Positions 32,913 through 42,035 are shown, counted from the first letter of the stretch. The stretch: 45,849 nt of DNA from Streptomyces aureus (GCF_000725495.1 NZ_JNZD01000047.1:1-45849), one strand, 5' to 3'. The notes: generated from the sequence alone by a model not told the origin. Translations and numbers: made by a program.

Positions 32913-34748
32913 ATGGCCCCCACCAGACACGACAGACCCCCCGCACCCCGCCGTCGCAGGCTGCTCGCCGCCTGCGCGGCCACCGTCCTGGCCGTGCCCG
33001 GACTGGTGGCGCTCTCCACCACCGCTCAGGCGGCCGACGTGAACGTGGCCAAGAACGGCGGCTTCGAGTCGGGCCTGGGCAACTGGACCTGTACGGCGTC
33101 CACGATCGTCAACTCGCCTGTGCACAGCGGCGGTTCGGCGATGATGGCGACCCCGGCCGGCAGCGACTACGCGCAGTGCTCGCAGACCGTGACCGTGAAG
33201 CCCGACTCCCAGTACACGCTGTCCGGCTACGTCCGCGGCGCCTACGTCTACCTCGGCGCGAGCGGCACCGGCACCACCGACGTCAGCACCTGGACCCCGT
33301 CCGCCGCCGACTGGCAGCAGCTCGCCACCACCTTCCGCACCGGCGCGTCCACCACCCAAGTCACGATCTACACGCACGGCTGGTACGGCACGGGCTCCTA
33401 CTGGGCCGACGACCTCTCGCTGACCGGCCCCGGCGTCGACGCGGGCCAGCCGCCCGCCGCGCCGACCGGTCTGAAGACCGGCACGATCACCTCGTCCTCG
33501 GTCGGCCTGTCCTGGACGGCGGTGTCCGGCGCGACCGGCTACGCCGTCTACCGCGACGGGGCGAAGGTCCAGACGGTCACCGGAACCTCGGCCACCGTGA
33601 GCGGGCTCACCGCCTCGACCGCGTACTCCTTCCAGGTCACCGCCACCAACGACGCGGGCGAGTCCGCCAAGTCGGCGACCGTCACCGCGACCACCTCGGC
33701 CGGATCCGGCGGCGGGGGCGGAGGCTCCTCCGACCTGCCCCCGCACGCGCTCGTCGGCTACCTCCACGCGAGCTTCGCCAACGGCGCCGGCTACACGCGC
33801 ATGGCGGACGTGCCCGACAGCTGGGACGTCATCGACCTGGCCTTCGGCGAGCCGACGTCGGTCACCTCGGGCGACATCCGCTTCAACCGCTGCCCGGTCA
33901 CCGAGTGCCCCACGGTCGAGAGCGACGCCGACTTCAAGGCCGCGATCAAGGCCAAGCAGGCGGCCGGAAAGAAGGTGCTGATCTCGATCGGCGGGCAGAA
34001 CGGACAGGTCCAGCTCACCACGACGGCCGCCCGTGACACCTTCGTCTCCTCGGTCTCGAAGATCATCGACACCTACGGCCTGGACGGCCTGGACATCGAC
34101 TTCGAGGGCCACTCGCTCTCCCTCGACGCGAGCGACACCAACTTCAAGAGCCCGACCACCCCGGTCATCGTCAACCTGATCTCGGCCCTGAAGACCCTGA
34201 AGGCCAAGTACGGGGCGAAGTTCGTGCTGAGCATGGCCCCGGAGACGTTCTTCGTCCAGCTCGGCTACCAGTACTACGGCACCGGGAAGTGGGGCGGCCA
34301 GGACCCGCGCGCCGGGGCGTACCTCCCGGTGATCTACGCCCTGCGGGACGACCTGACCCTGCTGCACGTCCAGGACTACAACTCGGGGTCGATCATGGGC
34401 CTCGACAACCAGTACCACTCCATGGGCGGCGCCGACTTCCACATCGCGATGACCGACATGCTGCTGACCGGCTTCCCGGTGGCGGGCGACGCGAACAACG
34501 TCTTCCCGCCGCTGCGCCCCGACCAGATAGCCATCGGCATGCCCGCCACCACCAACGCGGGCAACGGCTACGTGGCCCCGGCCGAGGTGAACAAGACCCT
34601 GGACTGCCTCACCAAGAAGACCAACTGCGGCTCGTACACGACCCACGGCACCTGGCCGGGCCTGCGCGGGCTCATGACCTGGTCCGTCAACTGGGACCGG
34701 TTCGGAGGCTGGGAGTTCTCGCGGAACTTCGACGCGTACTTCGGCTGA
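32913..34748 (+). CDS. Secreted chitinase, glycoside hydrolase family 18
   Basis: 611 aa, cleaves beta-1,4 GlcNAc bonds of chitin outside the cell. Signal peptide (basic RRRR, hydrophobic, AQA|AD at 40-41), a jelly-roll carbohydrate-binding domain at about 43-172 (NGGFESGLGNWTC), fibronectin type III at about 182-262, a Gly/Ser linker, then the GH18 barrel at about 277-611. The catalytic motif DGLDIDFE is 391-398, with acid Glu398; SIGG (358-361) and MAPE are also present. SD GGAGG is 5 nt before ATG. Its 3' end overlaps the convergent phosphatase by 62 nt. Confidence 0.95.
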   Translation: MAPTRHDRPPAPRRRRLLAACAATVLAVPGLVALSTTAQAADVNVAKNGGFESGLGNWTCTASTIVNSPVHSGGSAMMATPAGSDYAQCSQTVTVKPDSQYTLSGYVRGAYVYLGASGTGTTDVSTWTPSAADWQQLATTFRTGASTTQVTIYTHGWYGTGSYWADDLSLTGPGVDAGQPPAAPTGLKTGTITSSSVGLSWTAVSGATGYAVYRDGAKVQTVTGTSATVSGLTASTAYSFQVTATNDAGESAKSATVTATTSAGSGGGGGGSSDLPPHALVGYLHASFANGAGYTRMADVPDSWDVIDLAFGEPTSVTSGDIRFNRCPVTECPTVESDADFKAAIKAKQAAGKKVLISIGGQNGQVQLTTTAARDTFVSSVSKIIDTYGLDGLDIDFEGHSLSLDASDTNFKSPTTPVIVNLISALKTLKAKYGAKFVLSMAPETFFVQLGYQYYGTGKWGGQDPRAGAYLPVIYALRDDLTLLHVQDYNSGSIMGLDNQYHSMGGADFHIAMTDMLLTGFPVAGDANNVFPPLRPDQIAIGMPATTNAGNGYVAPAEVNKTLDCLTKKTNCGSYTTHGTWPGLRGLMTWSVNWDRFGGWEFSRNFDAYFG

Positions 34749-35337
34749 GGAAGAGCCACAGGCACGACAGCAGCACGGTGCACAGGCACCAACTGGCCAC
34801 GACGTCCAGGGGCCAGTGGTAGCCGCGCCGGACCAGACCGAAGGCCACGCAGGCGTTCAGGGCCGCGCACACGCACAGCAGCGCGCCCCGGGCGCCCGCG
34901 GTACGGAGCAGGGGGAGGAGGAGCAGGGTCGCCGTCCCGTACGCGACGAAGGCGGTGGCGGTGTGCCCCGAGGGATAGAAGCCGGTGCCGGGTCCCATGA
35001 CCGGGGGGCCCGGCCGGGCGACCAGTTCCTTCAGGGGCACGACCACCACGGGCACGAGAAGCATCAGGACCGCCGCGGCGGCCGGGGGCAGCCACCAGCG
35101 GTCCAGACCGGTGGCACGGTTGTGCAGGGCGACGAGGACCAGCGCCAGTGCGAGCACCGGAACCGCCACCTGGACGCCGCCCAGGTCGGCGAGCAGTTCG
35201 GAGAGGCGGTCCGGGTGCACGAGGCCGCCGCTCAGCCGCTCGTCCAGACGCACGAGCGGACCGTCGGCCACGACCTGCCAGGTGATGAGCAGGAAACACA
35301 GGCCGGGCAGGCCGAACAGAAGAGGCGTGCGGGACAT
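34687..35337 (-). CDS. PAP2-family membrane phosphatase
   Basis: 216 aa, about six TM helices. The phosphatase residues are Lys103...Arg108-Pro109 in KELVARP, PSGH at 122-125, and His174/Asp178 in RRGYHWPLD. Probably dephosphorylates a lipid phosphate such as phosphatidic acid or undecaprenyl diphosphate on the outer face. ATG 35337 begins the fold; longer frames are low-complexity. The last about 20 codons (a basic, disordered tail) are antisense to the chitinase gene's coding end. Confidence 0.87.
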   Translation of the reverse strand: MSRTPLLFGLPGLCFLLITWQVVADGPLVRLDERLSGGLVHPDRLSELLADLGGVQVAVPVLALALVLVALHNRATGLDRWWLPPAAAAVLMLLVPVVVVPLKELVARPGPPVMGPGTGFYPSGHTATAFVAYGTATLLLLPLLRTAGARGALLCVCAALNACVAFGLVRRGYHWPLDVVASWCLCTVLLSCLWLFLSRSTRRSSARTPSLRTGPS

Positions 35338-35483
35338 GGGGGACAGCCTGCCATTGTCCGCAGCCGCCGCGGCGCGCGCCCACCCGCCGTCGACGGCGGA
35401 AATGCGGCCGGGCCCAGCAAGCGGAAGGAAGGGGCCCGCCGACGAGCGGGGCCCGAGGGCCGGGGGCCGGCCGGAGAAGGAGT

Positions 35484-35524
35484 CGGCCGCCCCGGAACAG
35501 GGGGGGGTGGTTCCGGGGCGGCCG
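35484..35524. terminator. 15-bp perfect hairpin
   Basis: CGGCCGCCCCGGAAC (35484-35498) pairs perfectly with GTTCCGGGGCGGCCG (35510-35524); the 11-nt loop is G-rich. It lies about 150 bp before the phosphatase start, so it could be a transcription attenuator or a second terminator for gabT read-through. Confidence 0.55.
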
Positions 35525-35794
35525 CAGGACCGGAAATGCCGCGCGCCCCGGGGGGTTTGGGGCGGGCGACTGTCCGATCGTGAGGAGAACCGGAGCCGCA
35601 AGCCCCGGGTGTGTGCGCGAGGGCACGACCAGGCGAAGCCGGGGAGGCCTCGGCCCGGTACAGCCCACAGTCCCCTGCGGGCGGGTGTATCCCTGATCTG
35701 GTTAGAACCTACGGCAGCGGATGCGCCTCCGACAGACGGATTCGCGTCCCGCCATGCACCTCGCACACCTTCTTCACACGCTCCCACGGGAACG

Positions 35795-35854
35795 CCGCAG
35801 CACCGGTCCCCACGGAATCCGCCCTGGGGCGTCTCCGGGGTTCCGGTGCTGCGG
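35795..35854 (-). terminator. Hairpin terminator after gabT
   Basis: CCGCAGCACCGG (35795-35806) with CCGGTGCTGCGG (35843-35854) forms a 12-bp stem that continues imperfectly with CCCC/GGGG. It starts 12 bp past the gabT stop. Confidence 0.7.
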
Positions 35855-35865
35855 TGACGTCCGCG

Positions 35866-37200
35866 TCAGATGCGGGAGAAGGCCTGCTCGATGATGTCGA
35901 GGCCCTCGTTCAGCAGGTCCTCGCCGATGACCAGCGGGGGCAGGAAGCGGAGGACGTTGCCGTAGGTGCCACAGGTCAGGACCAGCAGGCCCTCCTGGTG
36001 GCAGGCCTTGGCGAGCGCGCCGGCCGCCTCCGGGTTCGGCTCCTTGGTGTCCCGGTCCTTGACCAGCTCGATCGCGATCATGGCGCCGCGGCCGCGGACC
36101 TCGCCGATGATCTCGAACTTCTCCGCCATGGCGCCGAGACGGGTCTTCATGACCGACTCGATGTGCTTCGCCTTGGCGTTGAGGTCGAGCTCCTTCATCG
36201 TCTCGATCGAGCCGAGCGCGCCGGCGCAGGCCACCGGGTTGCCGCCGTAGGTGCCGCCGAGGCCGCCCGCGTGCGCGGCGTCCATGATCTCGGCGCGGCC
36301 CGTCACGGCGGCGAGCGGCAGACCGCCCGCGATGCCCTTGGCGGTCGTGATCAGGTCGGGGACGATGCCCTCGTCCTCGCACGCGAACCACTGGCCGGTG
36401 CGGCAGAAGCCGGACTGGATCTCGTCCGCGACGAAGACGATGCCGTTGTCCGAGGCGAACTGGCGGATGGCCGGCAGGAAGCCCTTGGCCGGCTCGATGA
36501 AGCCGCCCTCGCCGAGCACCGGCTCGATGATGATCGCGGCGACGTTGTCGGCGCCGATCTGCTTGTTGATCATGTCGATCGCCTGGGCCGAGGCCTCGGC
36601 GCCGGCGTTCTCCGGGCCGGTCAGCCAGCGGTAGCCGTAGGCGACCGGCACGCGGTAGACCTCGGGCGCGAACGGACCGAAGCCGTTCTTGTACGGCATG
36701 TTCTTGGCGGTCAGCGCCATCGTGAGGTTCGTACGGCCGTGGTAGCCGTGGTCGAAGACGACGACGGCCTGGCGCTTGGTGTACGCGCGGGCGATCTTGA
36801 CGGCGTTCTCGACGGCCTCGGCACCCGAGTTGAACAGGGCCGACTTCTTGGCGTGGTCGCCCGGGGTCAGCTCGGCGAGCGCCTCGGCGACGGCGACGTA
36901 GCCCTCGTACGGCGTGACCATGAAACAGGTGTGGGTGAAGTCCTGGAGCTGCGCGGAGGCGCGGCGCACGACGGCCTCGGCGCTCGCGCCGACCGACGTC
37001 ACGGCGATGCCGGAGCCGAAGTCGATGAGGCGGTTGCCGTCGACGTCCTCGATGATGCCGCCGCCCGCGCGCGCGGTGAAGACCGGGAGCGTCGACCCCA
37101 CACCGGCCGCGACCGCGGCGAGGCGTCGGGCCTGCAGCTCCTGCGACTTCGGGCCGGGGATGGCGGTGACGACGCGGCGCTCCTGCGGAACTGCGGTCAT
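35866..37200 (-). CDS. gabT: 4-aminobutyrate aminotransferase
   Basis: 444-aa cytoplasmic PLP enzyme (class III aminotransferase): GABA + 2-oxoglutarate to succinate semialdehyde + glutamate. FNSGAEAVENAVKIAR binds the cofactor phosphate; Asp259 in ADEIQSGFCRTG and Lys288 in TTAKGIAGG (the Schiff base) are intact; GLGGTYGGNPVACAGAL follows. Length and motifs match GabT. It is divergent from the TraD-like ATPase and close to the PucR regulator and second dehydrogenase, which fits the next step to succinate. Confidence 0.95.
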   Translation of the reverse strand: MTAVPQERRVVTAIPGPKSQELQARRLAAVAAGVGSTLPVFTARAGGGIIEDVDGNRLIDFGSGIAVTSVGASAEAVVRRASAQLQDFTHTCFMVTPYEGYVAVAEALAELTPGDHAKKSALFNSGAEAVENAVKIARAYTKRQAVVVFDHGYHGRTNLTMALTAKNMPYKNGFGPFAPEVYRVPVAYGYRWLTGPENAGAEASAQAIDMINKQIGADNVAAIIIEPVLGEGGFIEPAKGFLPAIRQFASDNGIVFVADEIQSGFCRTGQWFACEDEGIVPDLITTAKGIAGGLPLAAVTGRAEIMDAAHAGGLGGTYGGNPVACAGALGSIETMKELDLNAKAKHIESVMKTRLGAMAEKFEIIGEVRGRGAMIAIELVKDRDTKEPNPEAAGALAKACHQEGLLVLTCGTYGNVLRFLPPLVIGEDLLNEGLDIIEQAFSRI

Positions 37201-37559
37201 GAGGGGCTCCCTGATGATGGTGCGAACCGGACGGTTCCCCGCGGACGGCGGGGCGGTCCGGGCGGGGGGTTTCGGACGCTTTCCTTCTCTCTTCGCAGGC
37301 TAGGGCCGAGAAGGGGGGGTCGGCATGCGCCATGTGGGCGTTGTCCGAGGAATCCGTTGTCCGCCGTGGACATAGCGGTGGACAGAGCGGCGGACACCAC
37401 CGCGGACGCCACCGTGGGCGGGGGCGGACGCGCGGCAGCCGGCCCGCGGTGCCCCGCCGCCCCGCGGACCCGGCCGTGTAAACGGTGAACTCGCCCCGCC
37501 GGACCACTAGATTGGCCTGAGAGCGACAAGCGGACGGGCTGGTCAGGGGGGCGCACACG
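37201..37559. other. Divergent intergenic region between gabT and TraD-like ATPase gene
   Basis: No gene seen. It holds both promoters (not resolved by eye), the 12-bp GYGGACR array, and two inverted copies TTGTCC at 37341 and 37357. Confidence 0.65.
37366..37425. repeat. 12-bp tandem array with GYGGACR core
   Basis: Units start at 37366 (GTGGACATAGCG), 37378 (GTGGACAGAGCG), 37390 (GCGGACACCACC), 37402 (GCGGACGCCACC) and a degenerate fifth at 37414. Two reverse-oriented copies of the core (TTGTCC at 37341, 37357) lie just left. It is likely a cooperative regulator-binding array controlling gabT and/or the ATPase gene. Confidence 0.65.
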
Positions 37560-39974
37560 ATGGACTTCGACGGTACGCGCGACGCACGTGGCACGCATGC
37601 CGACCCCGTGCCTCGTCCGGCCGCACCCCCCGGGCAGCCCGCCCCGCCCGGAGGAGCCCCGCCCCGGCCCGCGGGCCCGCCGCCCGCGCCCGGAGCCCAG
37701 CCGGCCCCCCGGCAGTCCGTCCGGGACTGGCTCAACGCGCCCCGCCCCGACGCCGCCCTCGGGATCTGGAGGTTCGGCTACGTCGCCCCCAAGGCGTCCA
37801 AGGAGCGCGGGCGCCTGCCCTCCGTGACCGTCGTCGGCCTGGTGATCCCCCTGGTGATCGGGCTGATCGTCTGGTCGCTGTGGCGCCGCGGAAACGTTCC
37901 CTACCAGCTGGTCGTGCTCAAACTGTTCACGCCCGACGACTGGTGGTGGGGCGGGACGACCGCCCCGAAGTCCTGGGAGGGCGTGGACGCCCGCATCGTC
38001 TACGACGGCCTCTTCTTCGCCGCGCTGGTCTACACGATGGGACGGCTCGGAAGCTGGCGCGAGATCGCCCATCACTTCGTCGTACGGCGGCCGCAGCCCG
38101 GCCGTGCCCTCGTCGCCGCCCTCGCGGCCCTGCTGACCCTGTCCTTCGTCTGGCCCGAGGCCTTCCCGGGCGTGAGCTGGGACCCCCTGCCGATCGTCAA
38201 CCCGGTGCTGTCCCTGGTGGCGCTGATCGCCGGGGGCGACGACGTGTTCACGTCGCTGGCGATCAGCTACGGCGTCTACACGCTGATCACCGTGGCCGTG
38301 CTGGTGCCCTTCGCCCGGCTCGGCGGGTGGTGGCCGCTCGCCAAGGAGCGGTTCGGCGCCCGGCCGGCCGCCGCGGCGCCCTCCCCGGGCACCCCGGCGG
38401 AGCCGTCCGGCCCCCCGGCCGAATGGCCCGAACTGCGGGCGACCGGACAGCACAAGGCGGCGGAGCTGCTGTCCTCCGAGGTGCTGAGCGAGCGCATGAA
38501 CGACGTCGACTGCGCGCGGATCGTCGGGGCCTGGACCTCCGCCCGGCGCGAGGGCCGGCTCACCGGCTTCAGCGACACCGTGCTGCGCCGCGGCGCCGCC
38601 GCCTGGACCCATCCGTCCGGAGCCCGCGACCTGCCCGTCCGCTCCGCCGCGCACGACCTGCTCGCCTCCCAGGTGCGGCTCGGCCGGTGGGTCGACCGGG
38701 AGCGCACCCCGGCCGCCTACTCCGGCGCCGGTGCCGCCCTCGGCCCGGCGACCCTCGGCACCTCGCTGCTGGCCGTCGGACCGTCCGGTTCCGGCAAGAC
38801 GCGCCACCTCGTCCGGCCCGTCGCCGAATCCCTCGGGCTCCAGGCCCTCACCGCGCGCTGCGCCGTCGTCGTCGTGGCCGCCGCGGGCACACCGGTCGGC
38901 CCCGACGGCTCGTACGACGTCGTCGTCAAGCTCGGCGACCCCGAGTCCGTCCACGACCTGGACCTCTACGCCGACTGCGAGGACCCCGACGAGGCCGCCG
39001 CGTTCCTCGCCGAGGGCCTGGTCGGCAGCGCCGACGGCGTGGACGTCCGGCGCGCCGCCACCGCCCTGGCCCAGCTCCTCGGCCCCTACCGGGCCGTCCA
39101 CGGCGCGTTCCCGACGATTCCCGTCCTGCGCGAACTGCTCGAAGGGGTGCCCGCGCTCCTGGAGGACCTGCGGCACGCCCTGACGGCCGAGGGGCACCCC
39201 GCGATGCTCCGCGAACTGGAGGCGCGGCTGCGGCAGAGCGGCGGCCCGAACGACCCCGGCCCCGTGCTGGCCGACCGGCTGGCGCTGCTGGACCGGCCCG
39301 TCTTCGCGGACTTCTTCGGTTCCGGCACCGGTGCCCGCCCCTTCTCGCTCCGGGCGGTGGCCCACCATCCGCTGCGGGTCCGCGTGGATCTGCCCGAGCG
39401 CGGCTACGAGGAGGCCTCCCAGCTCCTCACCCGGCTCCTGCTCGCCCAGTTCGCCGCCGTCGTCCGCGGCGCCGACCGGCGCGGACACTTCGCCTGCCTC
39501 GTCCTCGACGACGCGACCGGCGCCCTGACCGCCGAGACGGTCCGCCGCGTCCAGGGCCTGCGGGCGCACAACGCCGGAGTGGTCCTCGCCCTGCGGTCCA
39601 TCGGAGACATCCCCGAGTCCCTGCACGGGCCGCTGTACGGAGCGGTCGGCTGCCGCATGGCCTTCTCCGGCGTCACGACCTGGGACGGCGGCCGCTTCGC
39701 CGAGTCCTGGGGCACCGAATGGGTGGAGGCGCGGGACGTGGCCAAGCACACCGTCTTCGCCGACCAGCCCATGACCCGGGCCATCCACGCGCTGCGCAAG
39801 CTGGTGACCGGCAAGGCGGTGACCACGGACGCCGTGACCGTGCGGCAGGTCGAGCGGGAGCGCTGGTCCGCGTCCGAACTGGCCCACGCCGTCCCGCCCG
39901 GCCACGCGGTGCTGTCGCTGACCAGCGTGAAGGGGGAGCACGCACCCCCGCTGCTGGTGGATCTGCGGGGGTGA
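37560..39974 (+). CDS. Membrane-bound TraD/VirD4-like ATP-binding protein of unknown function
   Basis: 804 aa. A Pro-rich start (about 1-50), then four to six hydrophobic segments (SVTVVGLVIPLVIGLIVWSLW at about 88-108; IVYDGLFFAALVYTMG; ALVAALAALLTLSFVW; ISYGVYTLITVAVLVPF), then a cytoplasmic RecA-like domain with Walker A VGPSGSGKTRH at about residue 404 and Walker B FACLVLDDATG at about 645. Layout resembles coupling-protein/FtsK-HerA ATPases, but no relaxase or conjugation gene is near. The GlnR/GABA context and conserved position suggest a fixed chromosomal role. Start ATG 37560 has AGGGGGG upstream. Confidence 0.75.
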   Translation: MDFDGTRDARGTHADPVPRPAAPPGQPAPPGGAPPRPAGPPPAPGAQPAPRQSVRDWLNAPRPDAALGIWRFGYVAPKASKERGRLPSVTVVGLVIPLVIGLIVWSLWRRGNVPYQLVVLKLFTPDDWWWGGTTAPKSWEGVDARIVYDGLFFAALVYTMGRLGSWREIAHHFVVRRPQPGRALVAALAALLTLSFVWPEAFPGVSWDPLPIVNPVLSLVALIAGGDDVFTSLAISYGVYTLITVAVLVPFARLGGWWPLAKERFGARPAAAAPSPGTPAEPSGPPAEWPELRATGQHKAAELLSSEVLSERMNDVDCARIVGAWTSARREGRLTGFSDTVLRRGAAAWTHPSGARDLPVRSAAHDLLASQVRLGRWVDRERTPAAYSGAGAALGPATLGTSLLAVGPSGSGKTRHLVRPVAESLGLQALTARCAVVVVAAAGTPVGPDGSYDVVVKLGDPESVHDLDLYADCEDPDEAAAFLAEGLVGSADGVDVRRAATALAQLLGPYRAVHGAFPTIPVLRELLEGVPALLEDLRHALTAEGHPAMLRELEARLRQSGGPNDPGPVLADRLALLDRPVFADFFGSGTGARPFSLRAVAHHPLRVRVDLPERGYEEASQLLTRLLLAQFAAVVRGADRRGHFACLVLDDATGALTAETVRRVQGLRAHNAGVVLALRSIGDIPESLHGPLYGAVGCRMAFSGVTTWDGGRFAESWGTEWVEARDVAKHTVFADQPMTRAIHALRKLVTGKAVTTDAVTVRQVERERWSASELAHAVPPGHAVLSLTSVKGEHAPPLLVDLRG

Positions 39975-40007
39975 GGGGGGCGGAGCTGCGGGGGTGAGGG
40001 GGCGGAG
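39963..40007 (+). repeat. Tandem copies of the ATPase gene's stop-codon context
   Basis: CTGCGGGGGTGAGGGGGGCGG (39963), CTGCGGGGGTGAGGGGGCGG (39986) and CTGCGGGGGTGACCGGCGG (40008, overlapping the next array): 22-23-bp units each ending an LRG-stop reading. The authentic stop is the first. Confidence 0.75.
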
Positions 40008-40367
40008 CTGCGGGGGTGACCGGCGGTGGTTCCGTGGTGGTGACCGGCGGTGGTTCCGCGGGGTGGTGAACGGTGATCCGGCGGGGCCGGTGACCTGGCG
40101 GGCCGGTGACTTCGGCCCCGGGGGCCGGTGACAACGGCCCCCCGGGGTGTCCCCGTCAGGCGGTTTCGGGGCGTCCCGGTGACCCTCCGGGGAACGTACA
40201 GGGCACGTATCGGGCCGAACGCATGGATATGCGGGCCCTCCGACCAGGGCTTCCGGGCGGGAACGCACACGGCGACCGTACGGTGAGGCAGAATCGACAC
40301 AGGCCGTTCATACGCGGCGGCCAAAAGATCACAGAGATCGCCGAGCCCACACCGACCTGAAGGCCCC
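39975..40367 (+). other. Repeat-rich intergenic region before the PucR regulator
   Basis: Contains the two repeat clusters above, a CCCCGGGGGCC/GGCCCCCCGGGG complex stem near 40116-40146, and the 5' region of the regulator with the SD GAAGG before ATG 40368. I see no gene. Confidence 0.6.
40015..40130 (+). repeat. GGTGAC-periodic repeat cluster
   Basis: GGTGAC/GGTGAA recurs at 40015, 40039, 40065, 40089, 40105 and 40127 (and at 40177), mostly 22-26 bp apart. The first two copies share GGTGACCGGCGGTGGTTCCG exactly. It continues the same expansion as the stop-codon repeats. Confidence 0.65.
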
Positions 40368-42035
40368 ATGCCCCCGACGCTCGCCTCGCTCGTCCACCAT
40401 TCCGCGCTCAAGCTCACGGTGCGCGCGGGCGAGGACCGCCTGGACGTACCCGTCCGCTGGGCCCACGTCAGCGAGCTCGCCGACCCCGTGCCCTACATGG
40501 AGGGCGGGGAACTGCTGCTGATCACCGCGCTCAAGCTGGACGCGGACGACCCCGAGGTCATGCGGCGGTACGTGAAGCGGCTGGCCGGCTCCGGGGTCGT
40601 CGGGATCGGCTTCGCCATCGGGGTCACCTACGACGAGATTCCGAAGGCCCTCGTCGACGCCGCCGAGGAGGAGGGGCTGCCGCTCCTCGAAGTACCCCGG
40701 CGCACCCCCTTCCTCGCCATCAGCAAGGCCGTGTCCGCCGCCATCGCCGCGGACCAGTACCGGGCCGTCACCGCGGGCTTCGCCGCCCAGCGCGAACTCA
40801 CCAAGCAGGCCCTGAACGAGGGACCCGAGGGCCTGCTGGCCGCGCTCGCCGGACAGGTCGACGGCTGGGCCGCACTCTACGACGCCTCCGGTGCCGTCGT
40901 CGCCGCGGCCCCCGACTGGGCGGGCCGCCGCGCCGCGCGGCTCACCCCGGACGTGGAGCGGCTGCGCGAGCGGCCCGCACCCGCGAGCTCCGTGGTGGGC
41001 GGGGAGGACCGCGTCGAACTGCACTCCCTCGGAACGGGACGCCGGCCGCGCGCCGCGCTCGCCGTCGGGACCGAGGGCGCCCTCGGCACCGCCGAGCGCT
41101 ACGCCGTGCACTCGGCGATCGCCCTGCTGACCCTCACCACCGAGCGCTCGCGTTCCCTGCACGCCGCCGAGCAGCGGATCGGCGCGGCCGTGCTCGGCAT
41201 GCTGCTCGCCGGGGAACCCGACCACGCCCGGGCCGTCGCCGGGGACCTGTACGGGGAACTGCTCGACGCGCCCTTCCGGCTGATCATCGCCGAGTCGGCG
41301 TCCGCGTCGGCCGGCCGGGCGCACGCCGACGGGCACGCGCGCGTCGGCGCCGCCGCGCCCGCGAAGACCTCCGTCGCCGTGCCCGACGTCAAGGGCGATC
41401 CGCTGGGCGCGCTCGCGGAGGTCGTCGAATCGGCCGCCGTGCGTTCCGGGGAGTCCGTGCTCGCCGTGCCCGACGGCGAGCGGCTCGTCGTCCTCGCCGT
41501 GGACGGCGGGGCCGCGGTCGCCGCCTGCGGGGACTACGCCGCCGCTCTGGAGGCCGCGCGGGCCGTCCCGCGCGAGAAGGGCGCCGGGGCGGCGGGCGAC
41601 GAGGACGAACTCGTCGTCGGGCTGTCGGCGCCCGCCGGTCCGATCGCCGCTCGCGCCGCCTACAAGCAGGCCGAGCAGGCCCTGTCCGTCGCCCGGCGGC
41701 GCGGCAGGTTCCTCGTCGAGCACGAGGAACTGGCGGCCGGTTCCGTGCTGCCGCTGCTCGCGGACGACGCCGTGCGGGCGTTCGCGGACGGGCTCCTGCG
41801 GGCCCTCCACGAGCACGACGCCACCGGCCGGGGCGACCTGGTCGCCTCGCTGCGGGCCTGGCTGTCGCGGCACGGTCAGTGGGACGCGGCGGCCGCCGAC
41901 CTGGGGGTCCACCGACACACGCTCCGCTACCGGATGCGCAGGGTCGAGGAGATCCTCGGCCGCTCCCTGGACGACCCCGACGTCCGGATGGAACTCTGGC
42001 TGGCCCTGAAGGCGACGGCCGCGACGGGGGAGTGA
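40368..42035 (+). CDS. PucR-family transcriptional regulator
   Basis: 555 aa. The N-terminal PucR domain is at about 5-125 (LVHHSALKLTVRAG, WAHVSELADPVPYMEGGELLLITALKL). A middle GGDEF-like/purine-sensing region follows, and the C-terminal HTH_30 at about 490-550 has DAAAADLGVHRHTLRYRMRRVEEILGRSLDDPDVRMELWLAL. PucR proteins control purine, GABA or amine catabolism; its place between gabT and the semialdehyde dehydrogenase makes it the best candidate for their regulator. Same strand as the dehydrogenase, 322 bp upstream. Confidence 0.9.
   Translation: MPPTLASLVHHSALKLTVRAGEDRLDVPVRWAHVSELADPVPYMEGGELLLITALKLDADDPEVMRRYVKRLAGSGVVGIGFAIGVTYDEIPKALVDAAEEEGLPLLEVPRRTPFLAISKAVSAAIAADQYRAVTAGFAAQRELTKQALNEGPEGLLAALAGQVDGWAALYDASGAVVAAAPDWAGRRAARLTPDVERLRERPAPASSVVGGEDRVELHSLGTGRRPRAALAVGTEGALGTAERYAVHSAIALLTLTTERSRSLHAAEQRIGAAVLGMLLAGEPDHARAVAGDLYGELLDAPFRLIIAESASASAGRAHADGHARVGAAAPAKTSVAVPDVKGDPLGALAEVVESAAVRSGESVLAVPDGERLVVLAVDGGAAVAACGDYAAALEAARAVPREKGAGAAGDEDELVVGLSAPAGPIAARAAYKQAEQALSVARRRGRFLVEHEELAAGSVLPLLADDAVRAFADGLLRALHEHDATGRGDLVASLRAWLSRHGQWDAAAADLGVHRHTLRYRMRRVEEILGRSLDDPDVRMELWLALKATAATGE

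Larger units (their letters stand above)
35338..35865. other. Long intergenic region, hairpin-rich
   Basis: Between the phosphatase start and the gabT stop there is no supported gene. It holds the phosphatase promoter (not resolved), the perfect hairpin at 35484-35524, a second GCGCCCC/GGGGCG stem near 35550-35575, and the gabT terminator at 35795-35854. Confidence 0.7.

Noticed and set aside
37560..39974. Conjugative element signalled by the TraD-like gene
   Set aside because: No relaxase, integrase, replication or att site within reach; neighbours are GABA catabolism genes.
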